Source of the DNA: Adineta vaga
Taxonomy: Eukaryota; Rotifera
DNA length: 64,000 nucleotides
Assembly (NCBI GenBank): GCA_021613535.1
Contig: CP075494.1
Location: 15,376,001 to 15,440,000 of the forward strand
Reading direction: 5' to 3'
A program made the translations under genes and the position numbers. Numbering within the stretch: position 1 is the stretch's first letter; each line of letters opens with the position of its first letter. Below the pieces are notes generated by a model. The model was given only the letters and a program-made list of their open reading frames with translations. It searched no databases and was not told the origin of the DNA. Below are positions 45,192-57,044 of this stretch, piece by piece.

Positions 45192-45199
45192 TCTATATA
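45192..45199 (-). promoter_or_regulatory. Possible TATA element (TTATATAG) of the nuclear receptor
   Basis: Read on the minus strand, a TTATATAG octamer lies about 46 bp upstream of the chosen ATG, a spacing that fits a short 5' leader and supports the choice of 45146 over upstream Met codons. Confidence 0.35.
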
Positions 45200-45405
45200 A
45201 ATGCAAGCAAGAAAAAAAAAATACATCGTCATGGTGAGAGAAGGAAAAAAAAAGAGAAGCTTTCATCCGTAAACATCATCCATTTTACCTGTTTTTTTTC
45301 CTATTGCGATTTATATTTTTATTTTCATTTATATCTCGACAAAACATGTTATTACGCAATAATGATGTTTTAGTTATGTTTGATTGGTATTGAAAAAAGA
45401 AAATT

Positions 45406-46119
45406 TTAATAAATTAGTCTCAAGTCATTAATCCACATATAACGCGAAAAAAGTAAATATAAATAACGAAACCAAACAAGTTGAGAACGTTGTTCATACA
45501 TCGCTTTATAGGGTGTAAAACAATCTTTTGAAGGTAAAATAAATACTTTTGATTGTAGTGTATTTGGCGCAAAACGAATTCGTAAAAATTCAATTAAAGT
45601 TAAATATTTTCGATAAATTGGATATGATTGTAAAGATAAAAAATGTATTTGATTCTTTGGAGAATATTTCAACAAAGCATAATAAATCGATGAATGATTT
45701 CGATGTCCACTGATTCCATTTTCATCAAATGAGATAACTGTTGAAATATTCCATTCACGAATCGATTGTTTTACATGACCTAAAATTGCATCGGAAGACC
45801 AAGTAACATTTTGATCATCTTTGAGATAAATTTGATCATCGATTATTTTATGATCTTTGATTCGAAGTTGAAGACATGAACGATGTAATTCATCCGATCG
45901 ATGATTATTTCCATTGGAAAGACAAAGAATGTAAATATTTGACTGAAGAGATAATAAAGTCGGTGCAAAAAACATACATTCATCATCGGGATGTGCGATG
46001 ACGAGAAGACAATTTCCATAGTAGTGTTGATTATCAGTTGACGATATCAAATGAATGAGAATAAATGGAGCAAGAATTAGAAGAATCAAACAGATAAAGA
46101 AAATGAAAAACATCTGCAA
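45406..46119 (-). CDS. PIGL: N-acetylglucosaminyl-phosphatidylinositol de-N-acetylase (PIG-L)
   Basis: Second step of GPI-anchor synthesis: removes the acetyl group from GlcNAc-PI at the ER membrane. The 237-residue intronless protein has an N-terminal membrane helix (FFIFFICLILLILAPFILIHLI), the zinc-binding motif IAHPDDECMFFAP at about residues 41-53, the LCLSNGNN segment, and the second catalytic motif DENGISGHRNH at about 131-141. Length and layout match animal and yeast PIG-L (about 250 residues). GPI-anchor formation is relevant here because several proteins in the window (chitinase, tandem protease) end in anchor-like tails, but genomic closeness is not evidence of a link. Confidence 0.94.
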   Translation of the reverse strand: MQMFFIFFICLILLILAPFILIHLISSTDNQHYYGNCLLVIAHPDDECMFFAPTLLSLQSNIYILCLSNGNNHRSDELHRSCLQLRIKDHKIIDDQIYLKDDQNVTWSSDAILGHVKQSIREWNISTVISFDENGISGHRNHSSIYYALLKYSPKNQIHFLSLQSYPIYRKYLTLIEFLRIRFAPNTLQSKVFILPSKDCFTPYKAMYEQRSQLVWFRYLYLLFSRYMWINDLRLIY

Positions 46120-46214
46120 AAAGGAAGAAATGTCTTTTTATTTACTTTTCTAAGGAACAATTCTGTTTGGGACTTTTCGTTTTAAAAGAAAACTGAACAA
46201 GAAAATACACGAGT

Positions 46215-46619
46215 CTATTTCTTTTGTGATGTAGGATCCGTTTTGAATGGTGTATAAGGTGATGGTTGAGGAAGACGATAATTCGTCATTGTTGCTTCAA
46301 TATCATAATAACTAAATGTTGTATAATTATACATATCATCTGCTAAATATTCTGAAGAAGATTTTCCGGGATTATTTTTCTTCGCTGATTTATCTAAACG
46401 AAAAGATTTGATGAGATAAATTCAACGTGAAATTTTACCTTGATTTGAAGAAGCTTGTTTTGATAATGTTGAACCGAAACGAGTTAGAAGCGGGAGGACC
46501 TTAAATATCAAATTGGAGTTTTTTTTTCTGTACGAGATGGCTGGATGAATAATACGTACTCGATGAGAACAAATACGGTTCATCATTGATGAAGAGCGAA
46601 AAAATTGATTAGAAATCAT
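46215..46619 (-). CDS. NDUFV3: NADH dehydrogenase flavoprotein 3, short (NDUFV3-like)
   Basis: Accessory subunit of mitochondrial complex I. I read three exons (about 46560-46619, 46440-46501 and 46215-46394) that join in frame to about 100 residues. The N-terminus (MISNQFFRSSS then RICSHR..LTRFGSTLSKQ) is a basic, Ser/Leu-rich mitochondrial presequence. The conserved C-terminal core reads DMYNYTTFSYYDIEATMTNYRLPQPSP, which matches the Y-x-T-F-x-x-x-D..YR-x-PQPS signature of NDUFV3. The family is poorly conserved elsewhere, so this short motif carries the assignment. The small size fits the 10-kDa form. Confidence 0.75.
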
Positions 46620-47300
46620 GTCTTAAATATAGAAAAGAACTCTTGGAATTCAACTGAATGATTACTGCTTTCATATTTTTCTTTCTAAAAAAATCTCATT
46701 ATTAAAACAAAATTTCAACGAACCGGAAGAATATTATTCTTCTTCATGATATCAAAATTAAACATTTGTTCGTTTCTCCATCAATTTCGAGTCAAATAAA
46801 CAATTTCACTAGCGCCATCTATATACAAAATATCATAAAATCTACTCGAAATCTTGAAATATTCTCGATTGAATAATGAATTTCTTGATGAAAACAACGG
46901 CATTGAATTGAAAAAATATTCTTTTCGAAAACAAAATTAAAATTTCAATTGAGGTCAAGAATTTTTCTTCATGGCAGTTTCAGTCAGCCGAAAAAATCAT
47001 CAAGACATCTAGACAACAAATGATTATCCGAGACAAAGAACATTAAGAAAACAAAACAAAAATATAAAAAGAACAAAATAGATTTTCTCTTTTTTAGATC
47101 ATTCATTTTTTTGTTCATTTCTATTCATTCAAGTTATGAAACTCATTCAACTAGTTCTGCCTAGGATAAACAATTCTTCAAAGAGAATGAATTAAAATAA
47201 ACAAGCTGAGAATCAATATTGAGACAAGTTTTGATTTGTTTTTTTTCAAATTATTCCTATTATTATTATTTATTATTTCAATTAACAAAATTTCAACAAC
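46620..47300. other. Divergent spacer upstream of the GRK gene
   Basis: About 680 bp, strongly A/T with long A runs. No gene was recognised. It should include the GRK promoter and leader. Confidence 0.5.
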
Positions 47301-50300
47301 ATGGCAGATCTAGAAGCTGTCTTAGCCGATGTTTCATATTTAATGGCAATGGAGAAATCCAAATCTACACCAGCCGCGTCGGCGAGTAAAAAAATTATTT
47401 TACCTGATCGAACGTATGTGTTCAATTTGGAATTCATTTTCAAAATATGTTTTTTTTTTAATTTCAATCGAACAGAGTACGAAGTGTGACACATAAACAT
47501 TTACAAAAAATGTATGAAAATACGTTTGACAAAATCTTCAATCAACAAGTCGGTATGTTCATTTTTTTTTCTTTCAAACGATTTGTTGTTTTTGTTTATA
47601 CTTGATTTGATAAAATTATTTTTGTAATTCAATTGAAAAACATTGATCTCTTGTTTCCTATCTACAGACAGTATTTCGTTTCCTCTTTTCTCATGAAAGA
47701 GAACATAAGAGTGTCATCTATTGTAACCCCTCCGGTCTTCTTTCTCTCTCAGGTGGTTATAGTGTTGTTGGAAATGATTTTTTATTCTTTTCTTTTCTCT
47801 TTAAACGCATGCGCGTCAAATCCCTAAGGGGAATCACTTTGTAAGCAGTAAATGGTTAACATGCAAACGGTTTATAAGATCAATTGATAAAAACGAGAGA
47901 TTATTTTTTCCTTCTAGGATTTCTTCTTTTCAAAGAATTTTGCTCGACATTATGTGACGAACCTGTGCCTCAATTGAAATTCTATGAAGAGGTAATTCAT
48001 TTCTTGGAAGAAAACAAAAGAGAAACATAAAGCATTTTTATTTAGATTAAACGATTTGAAAAACTCGAAACCGATGAAGAACGATGGAAAGTTGGAAAAG
48101 AAATCTATGATCAATTTATAATGAAAGAATTACTTTCCAATTCTCATGTAAATTCTTTTCTTTTTGTTGAATAATCAAAGAAAAACTTTCACTTCTTTTT
48201 TGTTTTGTTTTAGACTTATACTGAACGAGCAGTTGAAAGTGTGAAAAAACATTTATCAAAATATAATCCAAATAATCCGAAAAATACTTTACCATCGAAT
48301 TTATTTGAACCATATAAAAAAGAAATATGTGATTTATTACGTGGAAGAATTTTTGATAAATTTATTGAATCAGAAAAATATACACGATTTTGTCAATGGA
48401 AAAATTTCGAATTAAATATTCAGGTTTTTTGATTTCTTGTCAATTTTAATTGATACAACAATTCGTTTCTTCGATTTAGTTAACAATGAATGATTTTAGT
48501 GTACACAGAATTATTGGTCGTGGTGGTTTTGGTGAAGTTTATGGATGTAGAAAGGCAGATACAGGAAAAATGTAAGTTATAATACGAATTCATTCGATTT
48601 TTATCTTTTAATTATAGGTATGCAATGAAATGTTTGGATAAAAAACGTATTAAAATGAAACAAGGTGAAACTTTAGCATTGAATGAACGTATTATGCTTT
48701 CTCTCGTCAGCACAGGAGTATGTTGAATTGTCTTTTTAATTAAGAGAATTTTTGAAAATCTTTTTTACATTTTCTAGGAAGAAGGTTGTCCATTTATTGT
48801 CTGTATGACATATGCATTTCATACAGCAGATAAACTTTGTTTTATTCTTGATCTTATGAATGGTAAAACAAATGAATTGTTTATCTTTTTGTTTTCTTCA
48901 TTGAATTTCTTCTCGTTGATTAGGCGGTGATCTTCATTATCATTTATCTCAACATGGAGTTTTTTCCGAAAAAGAAGTGAAATTTTATGCAGCAGAAATT
49001 ATCCTAGGATTAGAACATATGCATCTTAGATCAATTGTTTATCGAGATTTAAAAGTAGGAGAATTTCATTCAATAGAAATTTCATTTGGAAATTCTTATT
49101 TTTTAGCCTGCAAATATTCTCCTTGATGAACATGGTCATGTTCGTATATCAGATTTAGGTTTAGCTTGTGATTTTTCCAAGAAAAAACCACATGCCAGTG
49201 TTGGAACACATGGATATATGGCACCGGAAGTCTTAGCAAAAGGTGTCGCGTATGATTCAAGTGCAGATTGGTTTTCATTCGGTTGTATGTTATATAAACT
49301 ACTCAAAGGGTATTGTGAAATAAAGAAATTTCTTTGAATATGTTTATCGTCATGTCTTTGTTTAGTCATAGTCCATTTCGTCAACACAAAACGAAAGATA
49401 AACATGAAATTGACAAAATGACCATGACAATGGTAAGGAGAAGACGAATATTTGTTTAATTATTCATTTTTTTTAAACAATTTAGTCCATTGAATTACCT
49501 GAAACAATGACAAATGAAATGCGTACTTTATTAGAAGGTTTACTTCATCGTGATGTTGACAAACGTTTAGGATGTATGGGCAGAATGTAAGAACATTGAA
49601 AATTTTATGTCAATCAACACGATTCATTTTGTTTTCTTACAGAGCGGAAGAAGTGAAAGAACATCCATTTTTTAAAGATGTAGATTGGAAACAAGTTTAT
49701 TTATTAAAATTAACTCCACCACTAATTCCTCCACGAGGTGAAGTCAATGCAGCCGATGCATTTGATATCGGAAATTTTGATGAAGATGATACAAAAGGAA
49801 TTAAAGTAAAGAATTGAGAAAATTTTATTCAATAGAAAAAAAATTCCTGTTTTTTTGTTTTTAGCTCACTGAATCAGATCAAGAATTGTACAAAAACTTT
49901 CCTATTGTTATCTCCGAACGATGGCAACAAGAAATAGCAGGTAATTTCGAAATTAATTGGATTTATTCACGATCAATTGTTGTTTAGAAACGGTCTTTGA
50001 TAGTGTTAATCAGGAAACCGATAAAATCGAACAAAAACGACGAGCAAAATTTAAACAAAATAATATTTATGATGATGAAAAAACATCAGATTTAATTCTA
50101 CAAGGACAATTAAAAAAGAACACGGGAACATTTGGATTCTCCTGGCAAATCCGTTACACAAAATTATATCCCAATCGGTTAGAATTACATTATGAAAAGG
50201 GTGATAAAGATCCGGAAGTAAGTACAACATTCTTTGTCTCAAGATGAAACGACGAACATCAACAAGAACAAAACATAATTAGACATAGAAGAATAACATA

Positions 50301-51476
50301 CTTGGAAATACTTTCCATTCATCTGATTTTCTAAGTTCAAGATTACTATTTCCTTTTCTTCTATCAACATTTGATTACATAAGTCGTTTTCTGACATTAT
50401 TGAGAAATCGAAAAAGATCACATATTATCTCTTCAAGGTCTATACAATGGAACGAATTGAACATATTGATTCAAAAGAATGTAAAGGACAAAAAACCATA
50501 ACAATACATTTAAAAGGTGGAAATGAACCTCGTTTAATGCTTTCACCACAGGTAGGACAATCAGCGTCCATTTTTACTTCTTCTCAATATCTCTCTATTG
50601 TCTTTCACATTATTCTTCTTCTTCTTCTTCTTCCTCCTCCTTGTGTTGTTCTGCATGATAGTTTGCTTTTTCTTGTCGTCTGTAATTATCGTATGTATAT
50701 ATATATATATATATATAGCATGTCATGTCTTTTATCTGTCGTTGTTTTTTTTTGATTTATTCATATCTTTCTTGTTCAATTTGGAAAACGGAAAGGAAGA
50801 ATTTTTCTCAATCTTCCATAGGATGAAGTCTCGTGGATTGAATGGAAAAAAGCCTTATATGATACACTTGTTGCATCTCAACAGCATTTAACTGTAAGTG
50901 AAAAAGCATCGAAAATCTATGGAGCTGATGTAAGTAGTACAACAAATTCAAATGCCAGTGCTAGTCAACAATCATCGTCTGGGAATTATCATAATTCATC
51001 ATCATCCGGTGGTGCTCTTGGTGGAAATAAGAAAATGAATGTTACAACAGGCACACCTCAAGATTAAAATTTTTTTGACATTTCTTCTCTCTCTTTTTTT
51101 CTCATTTGAAAAAAACAGTGATTTGTTGTATTCTATCTTTCTTTTATTTGTTTCTAGTCGTACGATTGCTGCGCTATTGCTGTTGCTGCTTTTGTTGTCA
51201 TTTTGAATATTTCTTCTTCTTCTTCTTTCTTTTTAATCTTTACTTTTATTCGTTTCTCCTTCTCGCTTCTATGAAAGAAAAATCGCACAACCGAACATTT
51301 CTAGGATGTCGTCTCATTTCACGAATGGCGTATGGCATTGAATGATGCATTGAATAAATCGACATTAACACTTCATTCATCGAAGAAAATTGGACGATTA
51401 TTAATGCCGACTGAAAATGGACCAACTACAGCGACAACAACAGCACCCAATCCTCCTCAACAATGATTTTAGAAAA
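47301..51476 (+). CDS. G protein-coupled receptor kinase, GRK2/3 (beta-ARK) type
   Basis: Cytosolic Ser/Thr kinase that phosphorylates active GPCRs and is recruited by G-beta-gamma and PIP2. The [21 protein letters not shown] start and the [35 protein letters not shown] kinase opening are almost identical to vertebrate GRK2. Order: RGS-homology domain (about residues 50-180), kinase domain with [20 protein letters not shown] and DLGLACDF, a C-lobe AGC tail with [15 protein letters not shown], then a PH domain. About 15 exons with a 366-bp second intron. The final part has two alternative exons: A (from 50822, stop at 51065-51067) and B (51305-51476), both beginning in the same phase and both encoding a D-x-V-S-W/F-x-EW helix. 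Confidence 0.95.
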
Positions 51477-51974
51477 AACTTCAATCTCGTTCGTTCGCTC
51501 TATGTCATTTTCTAGTCATATATCTGGCCTTTCTCTTTTTCTCTTTTGTTTAATATCGGTGGTATGATCTGACAACAAAGCTATTGATTTCATGTATCTT
51601 CAATTGACCTTGAGTTCTTCTACTATGTATATATATATATATATTTCTATATCTTATTCGAATAGAGAAAAACAGTGAAAAATCGAACTCTGTCTACATT
51701 TGTCACTCGAATAAACAAATCTATCTTTCTTTCATTGTCGTACTTCTTTGTTGATGTTGTTGGTTATTCTTTTTCCTATTCTCTATCATTTTTCTCTTTT
51801 TTTTTCTATTTGGCCAGAAAATAATATTAATGAAACAATAAATTCATATGGAAATATGTTTTGCTTTTAATATTAATGCAATTTATTTCATTTTTCTTGC
51901 AGATAACGACATTGTGTCTTTTTCTTCTTCTTCTTTTTATTTCATGAATTATAATTTATAATTAACTTAACACA
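51477..51974. other. Intergenic spacer between GRK and Ig-like gene
   Basis: About 500 bp with a (TA)n tract near 51626-51643 and T-rich stretches. It contains the 3' end of the GRK transcript and the promoter of the Ig-like gene. No gene was recognised. Confidence 0.5.
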
Positions 51975-54655
51975 ATGCAATTGTATATCATTACCGGTAG
52001 GAGTCATTCTTTGTTTGAATATGAAAAATATTAGTTTGATTTCGACTAGGACACCACCCACTAATGTTCTTTTTTTTTGTTTCATTTAGTTTCTCTTGTG
52101 GTGCTACCATGTTTCGTAATATGTCAGATACCATTTTCTAATTTAAATCAATATAGTGCTTCCGTTGTTGGTGATCTTTCGCAACAACAGAATGGATCGA
52201 TTAGTAACCAATTTCATCAACCAAACAATGCTCAAATATCAACATCATCAGCAAGTTCATCGGAAAAATATATCGTCGGAAATTTATCTCAACCATTTAC
52301 ATTTCAAGTTGCACCACCATCGATAAAAGTGACATATTTAGGTTTAAATGGTCATTCATTGTATATTATGGGCGTTGGTTTTTCAAATAAATCGAAATTT
52401 AATTATGATGAAAAAACGAATCGATTAACAATTCTTTCACTTGATTCAACAACAGTTGGTTATTACTCAGCTGTTGATGCAAATTGGAAAACATTTACAA
52501 CGATACTTAGTGCAATTAATAGTGAGTCAATTAGTTGAATCTTCTTATTTAAAAAAAAAGCATTTTTTTCTTTTCATGTAGTTTCATCACTTCAAATTTA
52601 TAATTCTCATGTTAGTGAAGATAATAATGGTTCATCATTAGTCTCGTGCTCAGTTTCAATTATTCATTCAACATTTAAATTAGCTGAAACATCATCAAAA
52701 TCTACAGGTACTGAAAATTTACCTCGTCTAGATTTGTTCGTGTCAACTCGCGCAACAACATCAGTATTATCTAATACTAAAATTTATAATGATTCATTAA
52801 ATGAACAAAATTTTACTCGAAGAATTACTTTACAGCGTCCATTAACACGTGCAGATCATAATGGAACAATTCAATGTCAAGTTGAATCAAATAATAATAT
52901 CGATATTTATCTAATTAAAACTGTTCCTATTGATATTGAATGTGAGATAAATTCTTTCTTCTCTTCATATCTTTAGTTTTTGCTTTAGATGGACCTAATT
53001 TAGAAACAGGTGCACTACCGTCTGATTCATTGAAAAGTGAAGCTATGAAAATGATTGCTATGCAATGTCAGATTGAAGCGAATCCAACGCCATCTTATGT
53101 TTGGTATGAAACGTCAAATACTATATCATCGGATTACAATCAAATATTACCATCGGGTGGAGAAACTGTCTTTGGTACGACAAGAGAAATTCAAAGAATT
53201 TATCAATATCCAGGCAATTATACAATGCAATGTCAAGCTCAATCAAGAGGAAAAACAGTTAAACAAGATTTTATAATAACTGTTAGTTGTAAGTTATTAT
53301 TACATAGAAATCTTGATTTGATTTTTATAAAGATAATTTTCTTTTAGCACAATTAAATGCAATGAAATTAGGTTCAGATGCAGATGCAGTTCGAAAAAGT
53401 AAAAACATTTTATATTCTAGAAATTGATTATAGATTTGTTGTTTTTTGTATACTAGAATCCTATAAGATACCAATTATTATCGGAAGTATTGTTGGCAGT
53501 ATTTTACTTTTACTCGTTGCTGCAATTATTGCTGCAGCGATTATCTATTTACGACGACAAAAACTAAATCCTGATAAGAAATCATCGATGAGTAGTATGT
53601 TCTTTCGACTTTGTATATCATTTGATCGTTTATGAAATTTTCTCATTTTGTTCTAGATGAAAAATTATCGAATGAGTAAGTAGAGAATTTAATTCGTTGA
53701 AGAAAATATTTCTTTTGATAATCTTCTAGTAAACAAGGTAAAACTCGTTGGGGACCTTTACCAATCGATTATTCGAAATATAAACATGAATCATTAAAAG
53801 CTGATTCATCATCAACATCTCATCTTGTTGAATCAGCTGAAACAAATTCTCTTCAAGCTCCACCTGTTCCAGCTCGTCCATCACCAATGACAAGTACTCA
53901 TTCATCCTATCGACAAACACCATCAACAACAGTTTCATTTTCATATCGCCAAGCAAGTGCTCTGCCAGGTTTTCGTTCAACTGCTTCAACTCGAGCTTAT
54001 TCTCCAACCGAAGAAGATAATGATGAAGTTAATACAAATATTAATCCAATGCCATTAACAAACAATCGTTCACGAACAAATACACCATTCGGTTCACATA
54101 AATCTCTTTCGGAATCGATTCAATCGTTACGATCAAATCAACAACCTGCTTTTTCATTACCTGTTAAAAAGCGTCCACAAGATCCGCCCACACTTCTTCC
54201 TAAACGAGAACAACGAACATCACCAACGGATGTAACGAAAGATTATCAACATCATCATTATCATAATCCAGCACAATTACATGCTGAACAACAACAACAA
54301 AAAATTGCTGAAAGCACATCATCGGAAGAAGACTTTGAACCTCAACAGACAAATCAAACCTCCGAAGCTTCACCGGTATGTTGATTTCATAGTTTATACG
54401 AAAGACTTCTCAACTATCTTCAATTCTCGTTATTGTTTTTTCTAGGTCACTGGTTCGACCACTTCAGGATATAATCAAGTTGATTTTCATCATCAAAATG
54501 ATCGTCGAATTGTAACTCCATCACCGGCTCAAAAAATGGTTCTTCATCAACCTCAGGGAATTCATCACGATGAAGCTCCACCCTCATATCATCAAATAGC
54601 AAATAAGCCATCACCATCGCATGCCTATGCTTATCAAGAACCTACTGAAGTTTAA
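51975..54655 (+). CDS. Type I membrane protein with Ig-like ectodomain
   Basis: Probable cell-adhesion or recognition receptor. The first exon (51975-51996, MQLYIIT plus one base) splices at 52090 to complete a signal peptide (VSLVVLPCFVICQ), which no single long frame shows. The ectodomain contains a Ser/Asn-rich region, two segments of Ig-like character with Cys pairs (LVSCSVSI to GTIQCQVE, and MIAMQCQIEANPTPSYVWYE to YTMQCQAQS) and many N-glycosylation sites. A transmembrane helix (IPIIIGSIVGSILLLLVAAIIAAAIIYL) is followed by RRQK and a long cytoplasmic tail rich in Ser, Pro and Gln with PPVPARPSP, APPSYH and basic-proline SH3-type motifs. A 19-nt exon (53657-53675) sits just after the membrane helix. 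Confidence 0.82.
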
Positions 54656-55160
54656 GTCAAATATCTTTTGTTTTCGTAGTCGGAACGAATGAATCTCTTG
54701 TTTTAGCAAATGTTGCTCTTCATGTTTTTTCTCTCACTCATATATATATGCAGATTAATCAGATATTATGATCAATGTGTGCGTGTGCGTGTGCGTGTGT
54801 ACATTCCACTCAATTTATTCAATAATGTTTGCAATTGTTTTGCTTTTTCTTTTTCTTTTTGTTATGCTATCATTCTATACAACGAATCTTTTTTCTAATC
54901 GAATTTTTTCTGTATAACACAATGCATATTTACTTTGATTAAAAGTTCTTTACTAGCAAAAGAAGTTTGCTTATATTAAAACTGAATCTCTCAAGGACGA
55001 AAATGTTCATAATGACAGTGACATTCATTATACATACAATCAATGAGAATTGACAGTTTCTTTACATTTGAATTTGAATGAGTTGCTCTTGTGATCAATG
55101 CCGGAACACAATCGTGATTGTTTTCTTAGAAAATCAAGGAGAATTTATATTCACTTTCAG
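54656..55160. other. Intergenic spacer with GTGTGC microsatellite
   Basis: About 500 bp; a GTGCGTGTGCGTGTGC simple repeat lies at about 54778-54801. No open frame with protein character was recognised. Confidence 0.5.
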
Positions 55161-56641
55161 ATGGATCCACTTCCATTAGGTCGTTGTGGTCATAAGAATC
55201 GTTTAACGAAGCCAATTCAATGTAATCGTTGGGCGATACTTGTTTGTTCGCATTGTAATCAAGGCGTATGTTCGGAACATGAAAAACTTCATCAACAAGA
55301 AATGGAAACACGAACAGATCAACTTAATAATCAAATCAATGAACTCCGTCAGATTTTATATACGATGACATATGAACAGATGATTCGTAATTTAGAACAT
55401 GAACTCGATCAATGGTCACAAAAATGTAAAAATGAAATTGATCAAAAACAGATTTTGATGTTAAAACAGGGAAAAGATTTCATTCAACGATTGAATGTCG
55501 AAGAATTTCGATCGAGACATTTGAATCAAATTGAACAAGATATTGGACAACCATTAGTACATCTTCTTTGTTCAACAAACAATATTCATGTGAAACATAT
55601 CGAACGATTAGAACTACAACTCGCAGAACTTCGAAATAAGATGTCATTTTTTCAAATTACTGATGACGGGTAATGCGATCTCATATAAACACGAATTCAA
55701 CATGCTCTTTCTTCTCGTTTAGTCAGATACAAGTTAATCAATCGTCATCATCGTTACCATTTTCTAGACATTCATTAATTAACTGTCCAGGTGCGATGGC
55801 TGGTTCATATCCTCATCAAAATTATTTACTTATTTTTCAAGCTAAACCCTGTTTCTCTCTTGTTTTGTTTGAAAATCATCAACAACGAGGTCGAACTTCG
55901 ATCGATGATTATGTTAATGATATATGTTGGTGTCAATCGATGGAAATCTTTCTTATTGCAACCGAATGTTTTCTTTATGAATTTTGTCCAGTCAATAATC
56001 GTCTTTCACGTACTTATGAAAACTCAAAATCAAATGGAATAATATGGAGTTTAGCATGTCATTCGACAAATCTATATGTGTTGCATAAGCCTGAAATGAT
56101 TATGTATCAAAGAGATATGAAGAAATCGTATGAGATAAAAAGGAAAATAGATCTGCTACATGAATCAAGTGATCAAACCATTGGTTGTATTCGTATTGAT
56201 CAACGAAGAGAAATTTGTAATTATCAGTTGAATTATGTTCTACTAAATAAAAAAGAAATCGTCTTTTTTTTTTCGTTTAGTGGCATTATCAATCAAACAA
56301 AATGATAAACAATGGCGTGTAGATCTCTTTTCAATAAATACTCTGCAACGTTTATATTATGGATCACCGTTTCATCTATTCAATGAAAATATTTCTGAGT
56401 ATTGTAAGTCACTATTTTTCTATTAATTCGTATTGATTATTTGTAATTTTTATTAGGTATGTTAACACCATTACTGAACAAACATCATCAATGGTTAGTT
56501 CAAAACAATCAAAGTATATTGCTCGATGAACAAGGTCAAGTAATTCAACAAACGAATCGTTCTGGATATAATCTCACTCTTCTTGGTCAGGATCAGATAG
56601 TTTTTCTTGATTATACTGGTGTTGATATTTGTCAACGTTAA
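55161..56641 (+). CDS. RING-less TRIM-like protein (zinc-binding head, coiled coil, beta-rich tail)
   Basis: About four exons. From MDPLPLGRCGHKNR the N-terminus shows a Cys/His pattern (C-GHK, QC, C-x-x-C, C-x-EH) like a B-box or related treble-clef zinc site. A charged helical region of about 100 residues follows (QLNNQINELRQIL, NLEHELDQWSQKCKNEI), a probable coiled coil. The remainder is beta-rich with evenly spaced short strands (for example ICWCQSMEIFLIATECFLYEF and LLDEQGQVIQQ), suggesting a propeller-like domain of the kind seen in TRIM-NHL proteins, though no canonical NHL repeat was identified. A longer upstream start at 55098 is possible, but a CACTTTCAG acceptor lies directly before the chosen ATG. 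Confidence 0.65.
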
Positions 56642-56719
56642 AAGTTTTATTTTCGTAGTTTTAAAACTTATTGTTTGAAAGAAAAGAAGATCTTTTAAAT
56701 TAACATCTATTTTGTGTAG

Positions 56720-56834
56720 TGTAGAAATCGTTGATTCGATTCGAGTATTAAACTTCTTCTTCAACTTTTAAACTGAAACTTTTAGAGGTTTAAAACTTGA
56801 CTTGAATAGTTGAAACGTCTTTTCGATTTCTACA
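56720..56834. mobile_element. MITE-like element, 115 bp, perfect 11-bp terminal inverted repeats
   Basis: Starts TGTAGAAATCG and ends CGATTTCTACA, exact inverted repeats. The interior also shows partial internal symmetry (TTAAACTTCTTC / TTTTAGAGGTTTAAAAC). A related, degraded copy lies at 29018-29120. There is no coding capacity. Confidence 0.75.
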
Positions 56835-56978
56835 TGTATGAGTTTGTTTATGATCATATTACCTGAATTCCATCGCGAATGTTCTTTTTTTTCTTTCTGT
56901 AGAAAAAGACATTCTCTTATTCATGATAAATATATCGTTATCACTGACTCATTGATGACTTGTCGTGTAGTTTGCGTC

Positions 56979-56999
56979 AATATATATATATATATAAAG
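56979..56999 (+). promoter_or_regulatory. TATA-rich core promoter of the VWA5A-like gene
   Basis: An extended (TA)n run ending in TATAAAGG lies about 45 bp upstream of the ATG at 57045, a likely TATA box with a very short leader. Confidence 0.45.
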
Positions 57000-57044
57000 G
57001 TGAAAAATATAAAGCTATAAACACATTCATACACTAAAATAATA

